DNA of 64,000 bases from Hygrophila difformis (Eukaryota > Streptophyta > Magnoliopsida > Lamiales > Acanthaceae): the NCBI GenBank assembly GCA_030278955.1, contig JAOANR010000008.1, positions 44,251,301 through 44,315,300 of the forward strand, given 5' to 3'. Position 1 is the stretch's first letter, and each line of letters starts with the position of its first letter. Shown here in pieces: positions 10,461 through 21,467 of this stretch. The translations under genes and the position numbers were made by a program. Below the pieces are notes generated by a model. It had not been told where the DNA came from. It was given only the letters and a program-made list of their open reading frames with translations, and made no database searches.

Positions 10461-12670
10461 ACTGGAGGATGTGCGATAGAAGCAGGTCCCACACCGTTTT
10501 ATCAGATTTTCCACTCCTAGTGCTCAAATCACTTTAAGGGTTGGAACTCATTCTACTGACTGAATTTAGACTAAACTATGAAAACTTGATAAAGTTACTC
10601 TAAAAAGCAATAAAATTATTCTAGAAAGCAAATAAGTTTATTCTAAAGAAGCAATTAAATCTAGATCTAAGAAAGAAATTAAAGTTATTCTATGAAAGCG
10701 ACAAATTTATGCTATACTATCTAAAAAGCATGTTTTACAGCAGACAAAAGGGACATGAAGAAAAGAATAAAAATTAGACAAGATTTAGATGAAACATAAT
10801 CAAACTTCCATTTTATACACAGATCTTTGTTTGGGATAATCCTGTCAGATTAGCTCATGCTCTCATTACTATGTTCCCTTAACAGACAGGTACTTACGGT
10901 ATGAGTTCACATGTTCTTAAGACCAAAATTCTAAGATACCACAGACTTATAACTGCCCTGACCAGGGTATGTTATTCATCTGTGGTGGACAAGCAACACC
11001 TAAAAAATCATTAGTAGAAGTGTCAAGTACTGATATCATTCCCCCATGTCACACCCAAAGATTTTAATCAAGCCTGAACTATCCCATAACTCTCAAACCT
11101 AGAAACAGTTAGAACCTTTCTCAGAACATCCGAGTGACCTCTATAGAAAGCATTTAAAAGAAAGGCGGTAAAGAAAACATTTAAAATCCTATCACTCGAA
11201 AGTTTTAAAAGCGTTACCTTGGTAGTATAAGAGAGCCCCCAGTCAGGATGACCGGACGTGGATCAAGAATTCCCAGTTCTCGGTGAACCGCTCACAGTGT
11301 TCACTTCCTCCCGGGTGGTAATGAGATACAAACTAATGAAACGAACTAATGAATTAGTTCATTCCGGATGCACTCACTCAGAACTCGAAAATAGGCTTTG
11401 GCAGAAGAAGACAACAGTTGAAAGAGTACTCAGCCCTATCTCAGAAAATAACCAAGACCCGAATATTGTTCCTCTGTATTACCCATCACACCGTATTTGA
11501 ATCCAAGTGGACCCCATCTCAGTGCAATAGTTAATATCGGATTTCCAACACTCAACAATTTTGGAAAATAATAAATTTGAAAACCATTCCCTAAACAGGT
11601 ACTAGACTCTCAATAAGATCACAGACCCTTTCAGTCTAGAAGAGACCTAATCGCTGACTCTGCTTCTAATTTCCCAAAATCAACCCTCAGCAAAATGTGA
11701 ATTAGACATAACTGAGGAATTTATCCCTTATTTAGATCCGGATTTTATAAATGAATTTTTGCTGGAAATTTAATATGAGACATCCGATTAAAATCAGGAC
11801 TTCTATGTCCAAGCGAAGGATCCCAAAATACTATAACCACAATAATTACATAATAGTATCATGCATACAGATATAATGAAGTATAAAATTAATTAACCCA
11901 AAATATAATGGTGGGTTTAGACAGAATGTGAGACAAAAATGATGGCAAAATAATCAGGTGGACTGCAAACATCTGCTGTCCATTTTCCCAACTACTCGGA
12001 TGGAATGAATTTAGACAACAGAAAACCCTATAATGGCAGTGTCGCTACCAGTTGGGCCTCTACCGTCTGTGAATTCGGATAAAAACCTACATGTTCCCTT
12101 CCCATAATAATTATCATCTGATATTGATAGATATCAATTGACTTGTATTACAGATTAGAATTCAGGTTTGGAAATTAAGATAAAGAATGAGAAACTGTAT
12201 CCGGATAGTAGTCAACTGAGCAGCTATCATAATCCCGGATGGACGAACCGCCAAGGCTTCCACCGACCACTATCCAGACCATGCAAAATAACAACTAGTA
12301 ATTAATATTCAGACTACGAGCTAATTTATCCGTGTGGGAATATCCGCCAACACTAGTCTGTAATATTTCTTACTAGCTGTTGCACACAACACGAAAGAGA
12401 CAAAAAATAACAGAAAAAAATGCCATGCACGAGAGACATTGGTTTCCCATGCATGGTTATAAAATTAAATCCATAATTAATGCTTTAAATAGTCCTTCAT
12501 ACCATAATTGATTACAGTCCAAATTATCTGATTAAGGTATTAATATGTTGTTTATATAAAATTGTTTTAATCGATAATTATTGCTAATTTCGATCATTAA
12601 TTATTGACTTAAGGGTTCAATTAATTAATAGTGGGAAATGGAGAAACATAAAATTTGGCAAGAGAGTGCC

Positions 12671-13460
12671 ATCCCTGTCGCAAGACATGAGGCTTGTGAC
12701 ATGAGGGGTGGGTAATAAAAGAAATTGAATTTTGGAAAATTGGGGTTTCCATGTCGTGAGACATGGTCTCACGACAGGGGTCTTGCGACATGGGGTCAGA
12801 AGTTAGAAATTTTGGAATTTAAAAATATATGAGGACCCTGTCGTGAGACCATAAATTGTGTCGCAGCCTAGGCTTGCGACATGGGTCTTGTGACAGGTGG
12901 AGTTTTAGAATTTTTGCAAGGCATGGGTCTCATGTCGCTAGACAAAAATTGTGTCGTGAGACATGGTCTCACGACAGGGGTCTTGCGACATGAGGTTTTT
13001 CAGAATTAATCCAAGTATGTGATTCCATGTCGCTAGACTAAAAATTGTGTCATGAGATATGGTCTCACGACAGGGAGTCTTGCGACATGGGATTTTTGAA
13101 ATATTTAAAGTTTGGTCTCCCATGTCGCTAGACTAAAAATTTCCGTGAGACATGGTCTCACGACAGGGAGTCTTGCGACACGGGATTTCTGAAATAAATT
13201 CAAAGGAATAATCTTCATGTCGCAAGACTGAAATTGTGTCGTGAACCCAAGGTTCACGACAGGGTGTCTTGCGACATGAGCCATTCAGAATTAAAATTAA
13301 GGGATTTTGGTCCCATGTCGCTAAACATGAAATTGTGTCGTGAACCATGGGTTCACGACATTTGAAAAATGGCCAAGTATTCTAGGACACCCATGTCGCA
13401 AGACTACCCTCCTGTCGCAAGACGTGGTCTCGCGACAGGAAGCGGTTAGCGACGTGGGAG
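12671..13460 (-). repeat. Palindrome array 2 of solo LTR S, ~95-bp period
   Basis: About eight units, each with nested inverted motifs such as ATGTCGCTAGAC, GTGTCGTGAGAC, GTCTCACGACA and GTCTTGCGACAT. Unit starts near 12751, 12836, 12931, 13025, 13120, 13217, 13313 and 13392 give spacings mostly of 94-97 bp. In LTR orientation the array lies downstream of the TATA box. The homologous array in LTR B has the same period but a different motif (GTCGCGGAAC). Confidence 0.8.
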
Positions 13461-14084
13461 TGCCCAGAATACGTCAGGAACAGTAGCATGCAGAATGTGT
13501 GAGTTCTACTCCATTTCAGATTCAAACCTATTCTACCATATGAAAATGCACAAGCAAAATTTAAATCTATACTAGAAAAACATTGAATAAAGAAATCTAG
13601 CTACAAACTTAATTTAAATAAAGCAAAAATCCTAATCTAGGGTTTTCATCACACATTAAGCATGAACATTATCCAAAAATGCCCAAACAGTTTATATAAT
13701 AAGAGAAAATGATCAAATGATCAAAAAGAAAAGAAAGCAGATTATATCCATGGGTTTAAACTCCCATTTCACATTTTTTGGACACATTTTCAAATTAACT
13801 TCCCATTTATTGATGGGTTTGATAATACCCATCATTTGGGTATTGGGTATTTCAAACCCTAAAACAAGTTCAAAAAATAAGAAAAAAAAGGGGAAAGTGG
13901 CTACCTAAGCTACTGAAATGGAAAACCAACACTAAACATAAACTAATCTACACTAATCTATGGACAGAATTAAATAATACAAGAAAAAAAATAAAAACTA
14001 AACTAACTAAACTACCTAAGAGTGTCCTTGATGCTGCCTTCAAGAGTATGGAATTGCTAACCCTTGGCACCTTGGGATCACCAA

Positions 14085-14092
14085 TATTTATA
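14085..14092 (-). promoter_or_regulatory. TATA box of solo LTR S
   Basis: TATTTATA on the plus strand (TATAAATA on the minus strand), positioned like the TATA box of LTR B (40320-40327), between the two palindrome arrays. Confidence 0.6.
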
Positions 14093-14134
14093 GAGGTGAA
14101 ACCCTAGGCCCATGGGCCTTGATCTGAGGCCCAC

Positions 14135-14580
14135 GCATGTCGTAAGACCCACGCACATCCCAAGCCCTCGCTGCATGTCGCGAAACCATGCGGTGTGGCG
14201 CGAGACTAGGCTGCATGTCGCAAGACTTCACGCCCTGTCGTGAGACTCCGGACCATGTCGCAAGACCATGCTTCGCGACATGATTCTTCAGTGCTTCAAA
14301 TGTTCTTTAGTTGGTCTCCTGTCGTGAGACTCATGCCATGTCGCAAGACCATGTTTCACGACATTGGTCTAGCGACATGGTGCTTGGGACTTGTCTTTTT
14401 CTTCAATCTTCTTCTGTGTCGCGAGACCATTCCATGTCGCAAGACCATGTTTCGCGACATGGTTATGTGTCTCGCCACAGGGTGTTCCGGACACGGGTTT
14501 TCCTGTTCATCCTACTCATGTTGCAAGACCATCCATGTCGCAAGACTATGCTTCGCGACATGGCTTGGTCTAGCGACATA
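14135..14580 (-). repeat. Palindrome array 1 of solo LTR S
   Basis: Repeated CATGTCGCAAGAC / TTCGCGACATG and CTGTCGTGAGAC motifs in both orientations. In LTR orientation the array lies upstream of the TATA box, as array 1 does in LTR B (40006-40250). Confidence 0.75.
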
Positions 14581-14876
14581 CTGGGCCAGATGGGCCGAAA
14601 ATTATATTTTTTGTGGGCTGTTTTATTCTTTTGACCATCTTTTCATTCATTTTTCTTTTCTTTTCTTTTTCTCATGTTTTTGGATTTTTCTAACATAAAT
14701 GTGTAATAAAATTACATATTTATGTATTTTTCATACCAGCTTATTATTTTTTACAGATATGCATAAATCAGTCCAAATCATCTGCTTTCTTATTTAAATA
14801 AGATGGGAATGCGATCAAATACCCATTTCAGATATGGAAATAGATTGAAAATAATTGACATTTATGGCCATTATCA

Positions 14877-15358
14877 ATATGCCAAGAGGCGAAAAATTAT
14901 ATGTTTACCTTAGAACTTGCCCTTCTTGCATTTGCCATTAACAAGGATGAAAAGAGAGCTATGAGATTATTAAGCTGGGACTAGAGGACAATCATGAGCC
15001 CTCCATCTTCATGAGAACTCTCTTACTCATGTGTAAACAAGAGAATGAGTTCAATGAAGAAGGAATTAAGCTCATGAAATCTATAACCCAGGACCGTTTA
15101 AACCTACTCTTTCTGAAATTCCAAGTTTTCGACTGGCTGCTGTATCGTAGAAACATTCCTAATCCTTTCCACGCGCAAGAAGAAAGGAAATACTGCCCAA
15201 ACTACTCGAGACATGAGAGGGAGCATGATCAGACTGTTCTTCCCGCTGAGCTCAGATGGAGGCCAAACTGCATCCTTTGCGAGCTGTATGCTATTGTAAA
15301 GCAATTCAGGAGAGCGTTCGGTGATGAAGACATTGTTCTGACTGATGAAGATCAATGA
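14877..15358 (+). pseudogene. F-box copy #3, C-terminal part
   Basis: It starts CQEAKNYM at the exact codon following the left half (10247), aligning without gap to the intact copy of element B. The frame is broken by a TAG near 14980 and at least one frameshift; the last open segment runs 15011-15358. That segment keeps a cysteine-containing tail (YCPNYSRHEREHD ... NCILCEL) that corresponds to the YCPRDHE ... WCLRCEL of B. It ends with TGA at 15356-15358 after an acidic stretch. Confidence 0.7.
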
Positions 15359-15593
15359 TCTGACCCAGAAGAAGAAGAGGATGGGAATTAATATCAGGAC
15401 ATAGAAACGATGTTTTTAAGACCCTTTATATTTTGCCCTGCTGTTTTTGAATTTTTAAGTACCACTGCAGAACTCTTTCTAAATAATTTTGTTATGATTG
15501 ACAGTGTATGTATTTTGTTTTGCCTGATTAATAGTTGTGTGATTATCTAAGCAATTGTATTTACTTCCAGCAAATTACAACAAATAATATCAG

Positions 15594-15631
15594 CCTCACA
15601 TTTATAGTAAATCTCTAATTGTGAGGATGGT
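15594..15631 (+). repeat. Internal hairpin-PPT module 1 of element C
   Basis: CCTCACA (15594-15600) pairs with TGTGAGG (15620-15626), and the right arm runs into GTGAGGATGGT, the sequence used as polypurine tract before the 3' LTRs. Confidence 0.6.
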
Positions 15632-15693
15632 AGGAAACTTTATTTGCTGACCAATGGAAGAGAAATTTAAATTTGCTTTTAAATCATAACCCT

Positions 15694-15727
15694 ACATTTA
15701 GAGTGAAACTCTAAATGTGAGGATGGT
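15694..15727 (+). repeat. Internal hairpin-PPT module 2 of element C
   Basis: ACATTTAGAGT (15694-15704), loop GAA, ACTCTAAATGT (15708-15718): a perfect 11-bp stem whose right arm continues as GAGGATGGT. Same structure as the modules at 50631-50664 and 52541-52575 in element B. Confidence 0.75.
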
Positions 15728-15771
15728 AATCATGATTTAATCTGTTTTTCTTATTTTTTAAGGATTCATAA

Positions 15772-16729
15772 ATGACATTTGAAGAACTTCAAGCCCGAAA
15801 TATAGAATCGAGCAAGAAAGATAGGGCACTCTGGAATAAAAGGCACACTGAGACATTCATTGGACAAATTCAGAAAGGTTATGGATGGGGGAAGGCAGAA
15901 TTCTCAGCACCAGTTTTCCACATCATGCCTTTGATGATTCAGCACATACCTGAGAAAGAGAGGGAGTCGCTTCTAATTAACTTAGAGGAAGCATTCTGGA
16001 ATAAGATGGTTTATTTCTGGGAAAAACAAATGGTGTTTCTGAAGAATGAGAAAGAATTTCCCAAAGAAGTTAAGTTAGAAAGGCTCCAGCTGAGGGAGAA
16101 CAAGTGCATGGCAGAATGGAATCAAGAATGCTACAGGATGATTAATACCAAAGATTATGCGGGACTGGAAATAGAGTACTTTGACCCTCAACCATTGCCT
16201 AAATACATAAGAAGACTCACCAAGTATTGCTGTAAGCTCATGAAATCATGAATGCCCGAGCATATGATCCACAACAAGCACTTCCTGCATACATGCCTTC
16301 TGCTTTCCTCAACAAAAAAGGACCTGTGGAGCAAGACTTCCTGACAAATCTAGCCAGAGAAAGGATCAAAGATGCAAGAATTAATCTTAGGCATGATCTG
16401 GAGCCCCACTTTCATAAGGCGAGGCAAGGAAAAATGGAATGGCCCAAGTTTCTTCAAATAATTCAGAATGCAAGAAACAGTTGGATAAGGAATTTGAATG
16501 AATGGAACAAGGGCCAGAATCTCAACAAAAGGGATCTTAAACTAGGACTTGTGAGAAAATAATATGAGGAATTTCCACAAGGAAAATTTTGCTGATTTAA
16601 TGCCTGAACAACAAACATGGGTTAAGGATGCTCAGGAAAGAGAGGCTGAACGTACGGGGAAAAACAAGAAACAGAGATCAGATGCAAAACAGACACAGGT
16701 GATTGTCAGGAGTATTTTCAGAGAATCAA
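15772..16729 (+). pseudogene. Element C long ORF, N-terminal segment
   Basis: The ATG at 15772 starts MTFEELQARNIESSKK. The frame is lost at an overlapping ATGA (16248-16251), continues as a second segment to a TAA at 16560-16562, then continues in another frame (RNFHKENFADLMPEQQ) to the insertion of element D at 16730. Two frameshifts. This region gives the N terminus that is outside the window for element A. It is Lys/Glu-rich with no recognised domain. The last five bases, ATCAA, are the left target duplication of D. Confidence 0.7.
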
Positions 16730-17285
16730 TGTAATACCCGAGAATTTTGCAACATAAAATAAAAAAAAAAATAAAATAAATAAATAAATATAATAAACAT
16801 GATAAATGGATAAAGAATCATAGAAGATGAGAAATGGAATTTAAATTAAAAAGGAAACAAAATTCCGAGAACCCGGGAAGCCGAAGGCAATTTAATTGAA
16901 TAAATGGTTACACGGGGACCCGACATCGATGGACTCAATAACTCGAGTCCAAACATAAATTTAGGTCCGAATAAAATTAAGATAGGAAATCGGAGCCCGA
17001 AGATACCCCGGAAATCAGAATCGGGGAACATAGAGGGATAGAAGTCCGAAAGAGAGGAGGAAAAGCGCGACGGATCGCACGACCCGGCCCAGACCGAAGT
17101 CCAGGCCAGGACGGCGCGGTCGCCGCGCGCTCCAAGGGGTTTACCGCGCCAAGAGCGCGCCACATGACAGATTTGGTGGTTGCGTGAATCTCTCGCCCGA
17201 ACGCGGATTTTTCGACTTTCGGTTGAACATATCTCGACCCAAGACCCTTGGGGTCAGATTTTGGACGCCCTAGGTCTTAGATATC

Positions 17286-17293
17286 TATAAATA
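17286..17293 (+). promoter_or_regulatory. TATA box of the D 5' LTR
   Basis: TATAAATA in the context TCTATAAATAAGAC; the same site is at 22021-22028 in the 3' LTR. Confidence 0.6.
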
Positions 17294-18600
17294 AGACCTT
17301 CTAGGAGCTCCGTATACCTTTACGAAACCCTACAACCTTCCATACATTCGAAACCCTAGATCCGGAAGTCGTCGGAGGCACAAAACCGAACAACGGGACT
17401 GACTTGGACGAAAATTGGGAGCCTTCGATTGTCGGGGTAAGATACGAACCATTCTTGTCCATTCTTTTTCCTGTTCTTGATTCAAAACGAATCCTAAATT
17501 CGATTTTTTTCCTATTCTAAACCCCCGATCCGAATCGAGAGCGAAGAACCTGACAAACGGAGAGGATAAAACGGAGGACGGGAAGCCACGCCTCCGAATC
17601 GAAGATCCCGGACGCTCAACAATCTGTAAGTTAACGCTTACTTTGGTTTTGGGTTGTTAAAAGATTCGAACATATAGATGTAATGGAACCCTATCAAAAT
17701 CTGTCTACACCGGCGCAGCGTGTTTGTTGAATTTATTCGAACCCTTTAAAACGTTCAAACGAGAAAACTTAAAACACGAAAAACACTCCTAAGACATCGA
17801 TCTAGCTTCTGTAAAAATTTCATAATTTTTCATCGTGTTTTGATATCCGAAACTGATCGTAAACGAGCCTGCGTTAGATTTAGATCTTGAAACGATGATA
17901 GATTCCTTATTCGAACTTGTTGGTGATTTCTACCTTAGATCTAGACCGATCTAGGCTTGGCGTTGAACATAAGAGTTGTAGATCTATACGTTATGAATAC
18001 CTCCGTAAACTTTCAGAAACTTTCATGATGATTTGATATATGAAATCCACTCCGAACCGAACTGGTTTTAAATCGAATCTTGAAACTGGACAGAACATAG
18101 GGGCGAACTTGTTGACGTTTTTGACTATGGTTCTAGGCCGAATTAGATCTTTAGCCGAACATGAAAGTTGTAGATAATTGTCTTAAGATGATCTCTGTAA
18201 AATTTCATTAAATTTGGAGTTGAATTGCTATGGTAGAATTCGAAATCTTTAAACTGAGTTATATGAAATTCGGACAGAACAGTACTTCTGTGAAAATTAG
18301 CGTTTTTGACCTATTTCGGTATCTCGGATCGAAAAAGTTAAAACACGAAAGTTGTAGATCTCGACGTTTCGGAGTCAGTCGTGAAATTTCGGAATTTTTG
18401 AAATTAAATCTGATTTTAGACGAATTTTAGAGTAAACTGTGGTTGACCGAGTCAAAACTTGAAATCTTGTTGAAACGGTGGGATTAGCCTTTGAGGTTGA
18501 AACGGATAGAAATACTTTGACATACGATACACGAAACGAGAAGATTAAAATATTGCGGGTTATGACTAAGCTAGATACTGTCAATGTTCTCTGCGGCTTG

Positions 18601-18770
18601 GGACATAAGAGCCCAAGTGTATGTCTAGGTTGACGTAAGAGCCCTAGCGAAACACTGATCGTATGGCTAGCGGACGGATTAACTCTAACTAAAAGATCTG
18701 GATCGACCATGATACCTGTGGACATAAGAGCCCAGGCGTAAGGCTGGCGGACATAAGAGCCCTAGCGGTG
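18601..18770 (+). repeat. Four-fold GACATAAGAGCCC repeat in LTR D
   Basis: Copies near 18602, 18632, 18721 and 18750, alternating endings CAAG/CTAG/CAGG/CTAG, in pairs about 30 bp apart. Repeated in the 3' LTR near 23337, 23367, 23456 and 23485. Function unknown. Confidence 0.65.
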
Positions 18771-19406
18771 GTGATCTGTAAGAGATATGAAACGAGGAGT
18801 TGCGAGAATTCCAAATTAAATCTGAATTAAATTGTGTTGTTAGATTTATGGCCACTTATTTAGTTGCGTTGCAAGCTATATGATGATCTTATGAATCCAT
18901 ACTTCTAAATTATGCGATTACATGAATTATTTAAATTATGCACATGTTTTCATTAAAGTTAAATAAAGGCTTTGAAACCTCATAATCTTGTATGTGTTAA
19001 CTTACTCAGCACGTAGTGCTGACCAAACCATTTTTATTTTCCCTGTTTATTTCAGAGCTGAAGAATATGCATCATCATATGCATTCATGGGAAGTTTGGG
19101 GAAACAATTTATTTTTAAATGTTACGTTAGACTAGAAATTGCATGAACGGGCCTGTTTAACCCGTAATTAGGCCATGTTGGCCCTATATTTAAATTCCGC
19201 TGCATTATACTTATGTAAATATTATTTTCCGCTGCAACTTTGACGTATTATTTTAAATTATATATGAATGGGCTGTTTGATTATTTTAAATTCTGAAAAA
19301 CCATAGCCTTGCATCTCTTTAGTAAGCTCGGAGAAACCGTGTCTTGCTAGGGAGGTGTGGCGGTGACACCCCGACCTGGGTGACCAAAAACCGGGGTGTT
19401 ACAAGT

Positions 19407-19420
19407 TGGTATCAGAGCCC
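19407..19420 (+). promoter_or_regulatory. Primer-binding site of element D
   Basis: TGGTATCAGAGCCC, three bases after the LTR end, complementary to the 3' end of plant initiator tRNA-Met as in many plant LTR elements. Confidence 0.9.
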
Positions 19421-20062
19421 GGAATATTTTTAAACTATTGTTTTTATTTTTAAACTATTATTTTTAAACCATTATTATTTTTAAACTATTATTAATATTT
19501 TGACTATTATTTTAAATTTTAAAGTATTATTTCCATGGAGAAATTTTTATTTTAAACCCCATGGGAAAAATATATATATAGTGCATAAATTATTTTTTTT
19601 TTGGGGGGGAAATCATCACTCGCATTTGCATATTGCATCTCTTTTAGAGAACTTAGAATCTTTGCGAATTTTAACTTAGAATCTTTGCGAATTTGAACTT
19701 AGAATCTTGGCGAAATTAACTTAGATCTCTTGTTACACCTATATAATCTTGAGGCATGACATCGAACTAGAAACCATAACTAGAGACTGATCTTGCCTTA
19801 GTTCTAGATCGCGTTCATCTATGCGTTCGCCTAATCATAACAATCCTCGACCTTAGCCATTCCTACCCTCGTACAAATTAGAAAACTTCCTCATGTGGAA
19901 CAACGAGAAAATCAAGTTTTATTAAAACACTCTTTATTCCAAAAATCTTGTTTGGATTTCCAAACAACAAACCCGAAAATTTGAAATTAGAAATTTACGA
20001 AACGTCTTATTCGAGCGATCTACCTAAACCAAGATAAGCTAATCTATACACGTGTAACAGAA
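19421..20062 (+). other. Leader of element D
   Basis: No ORF. It holds AT-rich repeats of the type TTTTTAAACTATTATT (19427-19515), a short array of CTTAGAATCTTTGCGAA-type repeats (about 19667-19725), then unique leader sequence up to gag. Unlike element E there is no small ORF here. Confidence 0.6.
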
Positions 20063-21181
20063 ATGGCGCCTAGGAGGAAACCAAGGAAGGTGAGTCCAAA
20101 CGGCACTGACGCTAACCTTTCCAACACGCCCAACAACAGTGAAAGTCCTCAGAACCTAGGAGAGCAAGTGCCTCAAGCACCCAATAATATGGAAGCACGT
20201 TTAAAATCTGTAGAGGAACTCCTTGTAGCATTAGGAAATGCCGAGGTGCATAGGGTACAAACAGTACCTCCGCCAGTAGCCCGAGTCAACTACTTGGCAT
20301 TAGTGAACCCCTACAACCCACCCCATTATGACGGCCAAGAGGATCCGGCCAAGTTGGAAGGCTGGATCCGTACCTTTGATAAGCTCTTGAATGCTATCAA
20401 GTGCCCTGATGAGGAGAAGGTACACGTAGTGACCTACTACCTAGGAGGCGAAGCCGATGAGTGGTGGCAAAATCTCCAAGCGAATTCAGTGGAAGACGAA
20501 CACGCCTACACCTGGGAAGAACTTAAGGAAGCTTTGAGGGAAAGATTCTACCCACTGAGCACCAAGACTGCGAAGTACGAGGAATTCATCAACTTAAAGC
20601 AAGGTGCGCAAACAGTGCAAGAGTACTACACCAAATTCAAGGAGCTAGTACGATTCGCTGCGAGGATAGTACCAACTGACTCTGACAAGGCTCAGAAATT
20701 CGAGATGGGTCTGAACCTTAGTATCCGAGAGATACTTGCAGTAGGACAATTCCCGAACCTGCAGACGATATATGATCGCGCCGTATCAATTGCTCGAATC
20801 CAGCAATTGAAGCGTAAGGAACATGGTGAGTCGAGCAAGGACTCGCAAGGACTTGAGAATAAGGATCGGAAAGGCAACAATAACAACTCTAGGAAAGACA
20901 ATGGATCCCGAAGGAAAGGAAATAAAGGTCTCAACAATGGGGGAGACGACAACCGTGGTGCGTTTATACCACGTTGCCCACGATGCAACCATGCACATCT
21001 GGTGCGCCAATGCCCGAAGCCTGGAACCTGCCGTAGGTGCGGCAAGCTTGGTCACAAGGCTAGTGGATGTCGAACGCCAGAGGAGGCGATCGAAAAGAGA
21101 GTAGATTTGGTGAACCTTCAGCAAGGAGAGAGTGACGAGGAACAAGACCAAAACCCGAACCCTCTTGAGAATAATGAATAG
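20063..21181 (+). CDS. gag: Gag polyprotein of element D
   Basis: 372 aa, intact. Residues about 75-235 form the plant retrotransposon Gag domain (WIRTFDKLL, YYLGGEADEWWQ, RFYPLSTKTAKYEEF, VQEYYTKFKELVRFA). A basic, Asn/Arg/Gly-rich linker follows, then two zinc-knuckle-like motifs: CPRCNHAHLVRQC (CX2CX3HX4C) and CRRCGKLGHKASGC (CX2CX4HX4C). The ATG at 20063 matches the Gag start of element E (MAPR). Gag would form the particle and bind the element RNA. No protease follows, so maturation would need a partner element. Confidence 0.9.
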   Translation: MAPRRKPRKVSPNGTDANLSNTPNNSESPQNLGEQVPQAPNNMEARLKSVEELLVALGNAEVHRVQTVPPPVARVNYLALVNPYNPPHYDGQEDPAKLEGWIRTFDKLLNAIKCPDEEKVHVVTYYLGGEADEWWQNLQANSVEDEHAYTWEELKEALRERFYPLSTKTAKYEEFINLKQGAQTVQEYYTKFKELVRFAARIVPTDSDKAQKFEMGLNLSIREILAVGQFPNLQTIYDRAVSIARIQQLKRKEHGESSKDSQGLENKDRKGNNNNSRKDNGSRRKGNKGLNNGGDDNRGAFIPRCPRCNHAHLVRQCPKPGTCRRCGKLGHKASGCRTPEEAIEKRVDLVNLQQGESDEEQDQNPNPLENNE

Positions 21182-21467
21182 GCAGTTATGGGGACATAAC
21201 TGAAGTCCTAAGGGGGAGAGGATGTGATACCCCGTAATAATTTATTTTTGGAGTTCGACTCGATATCATGTATCCTAAATCATAAATAAACAAATTCAAG
21301 TTGTTTTGAACTACGTTATGGCTTGATCCCTTCACCGGGTACGTAGGCAGCTTAGAAGTCTTAATTCTAAGTTCAGTCACAAAATAATAAAACAAACAAA
21401 AGACTTTAGCACGAGAAAAGCCGAAACACAACTTCGAGGACGAAGTTGATTCTTAAGGAGGGTAGAC
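21182..21467 (+). other. Element D 3' untranslated region with hairpin and two PPT-like tracts
   Basis: CAGTTATG-GGGA-CATAACTG hairpin at 21183-21202. An internal purine tract, AAGGGGGAGAGGATG (about 21210-21224), is followed by TGATACCCCGTAATAA, which resembles the LTR start. The true PPT, TAAGGAGGGTAGAC (21454-21467), abuts the 3' LTR. Element E has the same arrangement (35769-36014). Confidence 0.75.

Larger units (their letters stand above)
10248..14876 (-). repeat. Solo LTR S, Athila-type, antisense, inserted in F-box copy #3
   Basis: The reverse complement matches LTR B end to end: it begins TGATAATGGCC (complement of 14866-14876) and ends GTCAAAAGTTTTA (10248-10260), where B has GTCAAAAGTTTCA. 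A CA-to-TA change at the terminus is therefore likely. Flanks are AAATG (10243-10247) and ATATG (14877-14881), a 4/5 match, and removal restores an uninterrupted F-box codon series. It contains two palindrome arrays, a TATA box and the U5 block. It lacks the ~300-bp 3' duplication present in LTR B. No internal region remains, so it probably arose by LTR-LTR recombination. Confidence 0.85.
15359..15771 (+). other. Spacer between F-box copy #3 and the long ORF, with two hairpin-PPT modules
   Basis: No ORF. It contains two hairpin-plus-PPT modules (annotated separately) and, at about 15736-15761, a pyrimidine-rich run ending TTTTTTAAG just before the ATG at 15772, which could be a splice acceptor. 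Confidence 0.5.
16730..19403 (+). repeat. 5' LTR of element D (2674 bp)
   Basis: TGTAATACCCGAG ... CCGGGGTGTTACA; the termini are imperfect inverted repeats of each other. TATA box TATAAATA at 17286-17293. Four copies of a GACATAAGAGCCC-type motif near 18601-18770. Antisense ORFs inside it are duplicated in the 3' LTR only because the LTRs are copies, and are not considered genes. Confidence 0.9.

Noticed and set aside
12671..13460. Regularly spaced repeats reminiscent of a CRISPR array
   Set aside because: Units contain nested inverted motifs and related rather than unique spacers, lie inside an LTR of a plant retrotransposon, and have no associated genes.
14240..14698. 152-codon ORF in solo LTR S
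   Set aside because: Translation of the palindrome array; low complexity, no similarity beyond the repeat.
16846..17165. Antisense ORFs in LTRs D and E (also 21581-21900, 27466-27906, 36056-36496)
   Set aside because: GC-rich LTR segment, two overlapping frames, hydrophobic low-complexity translation, no sign of selection.
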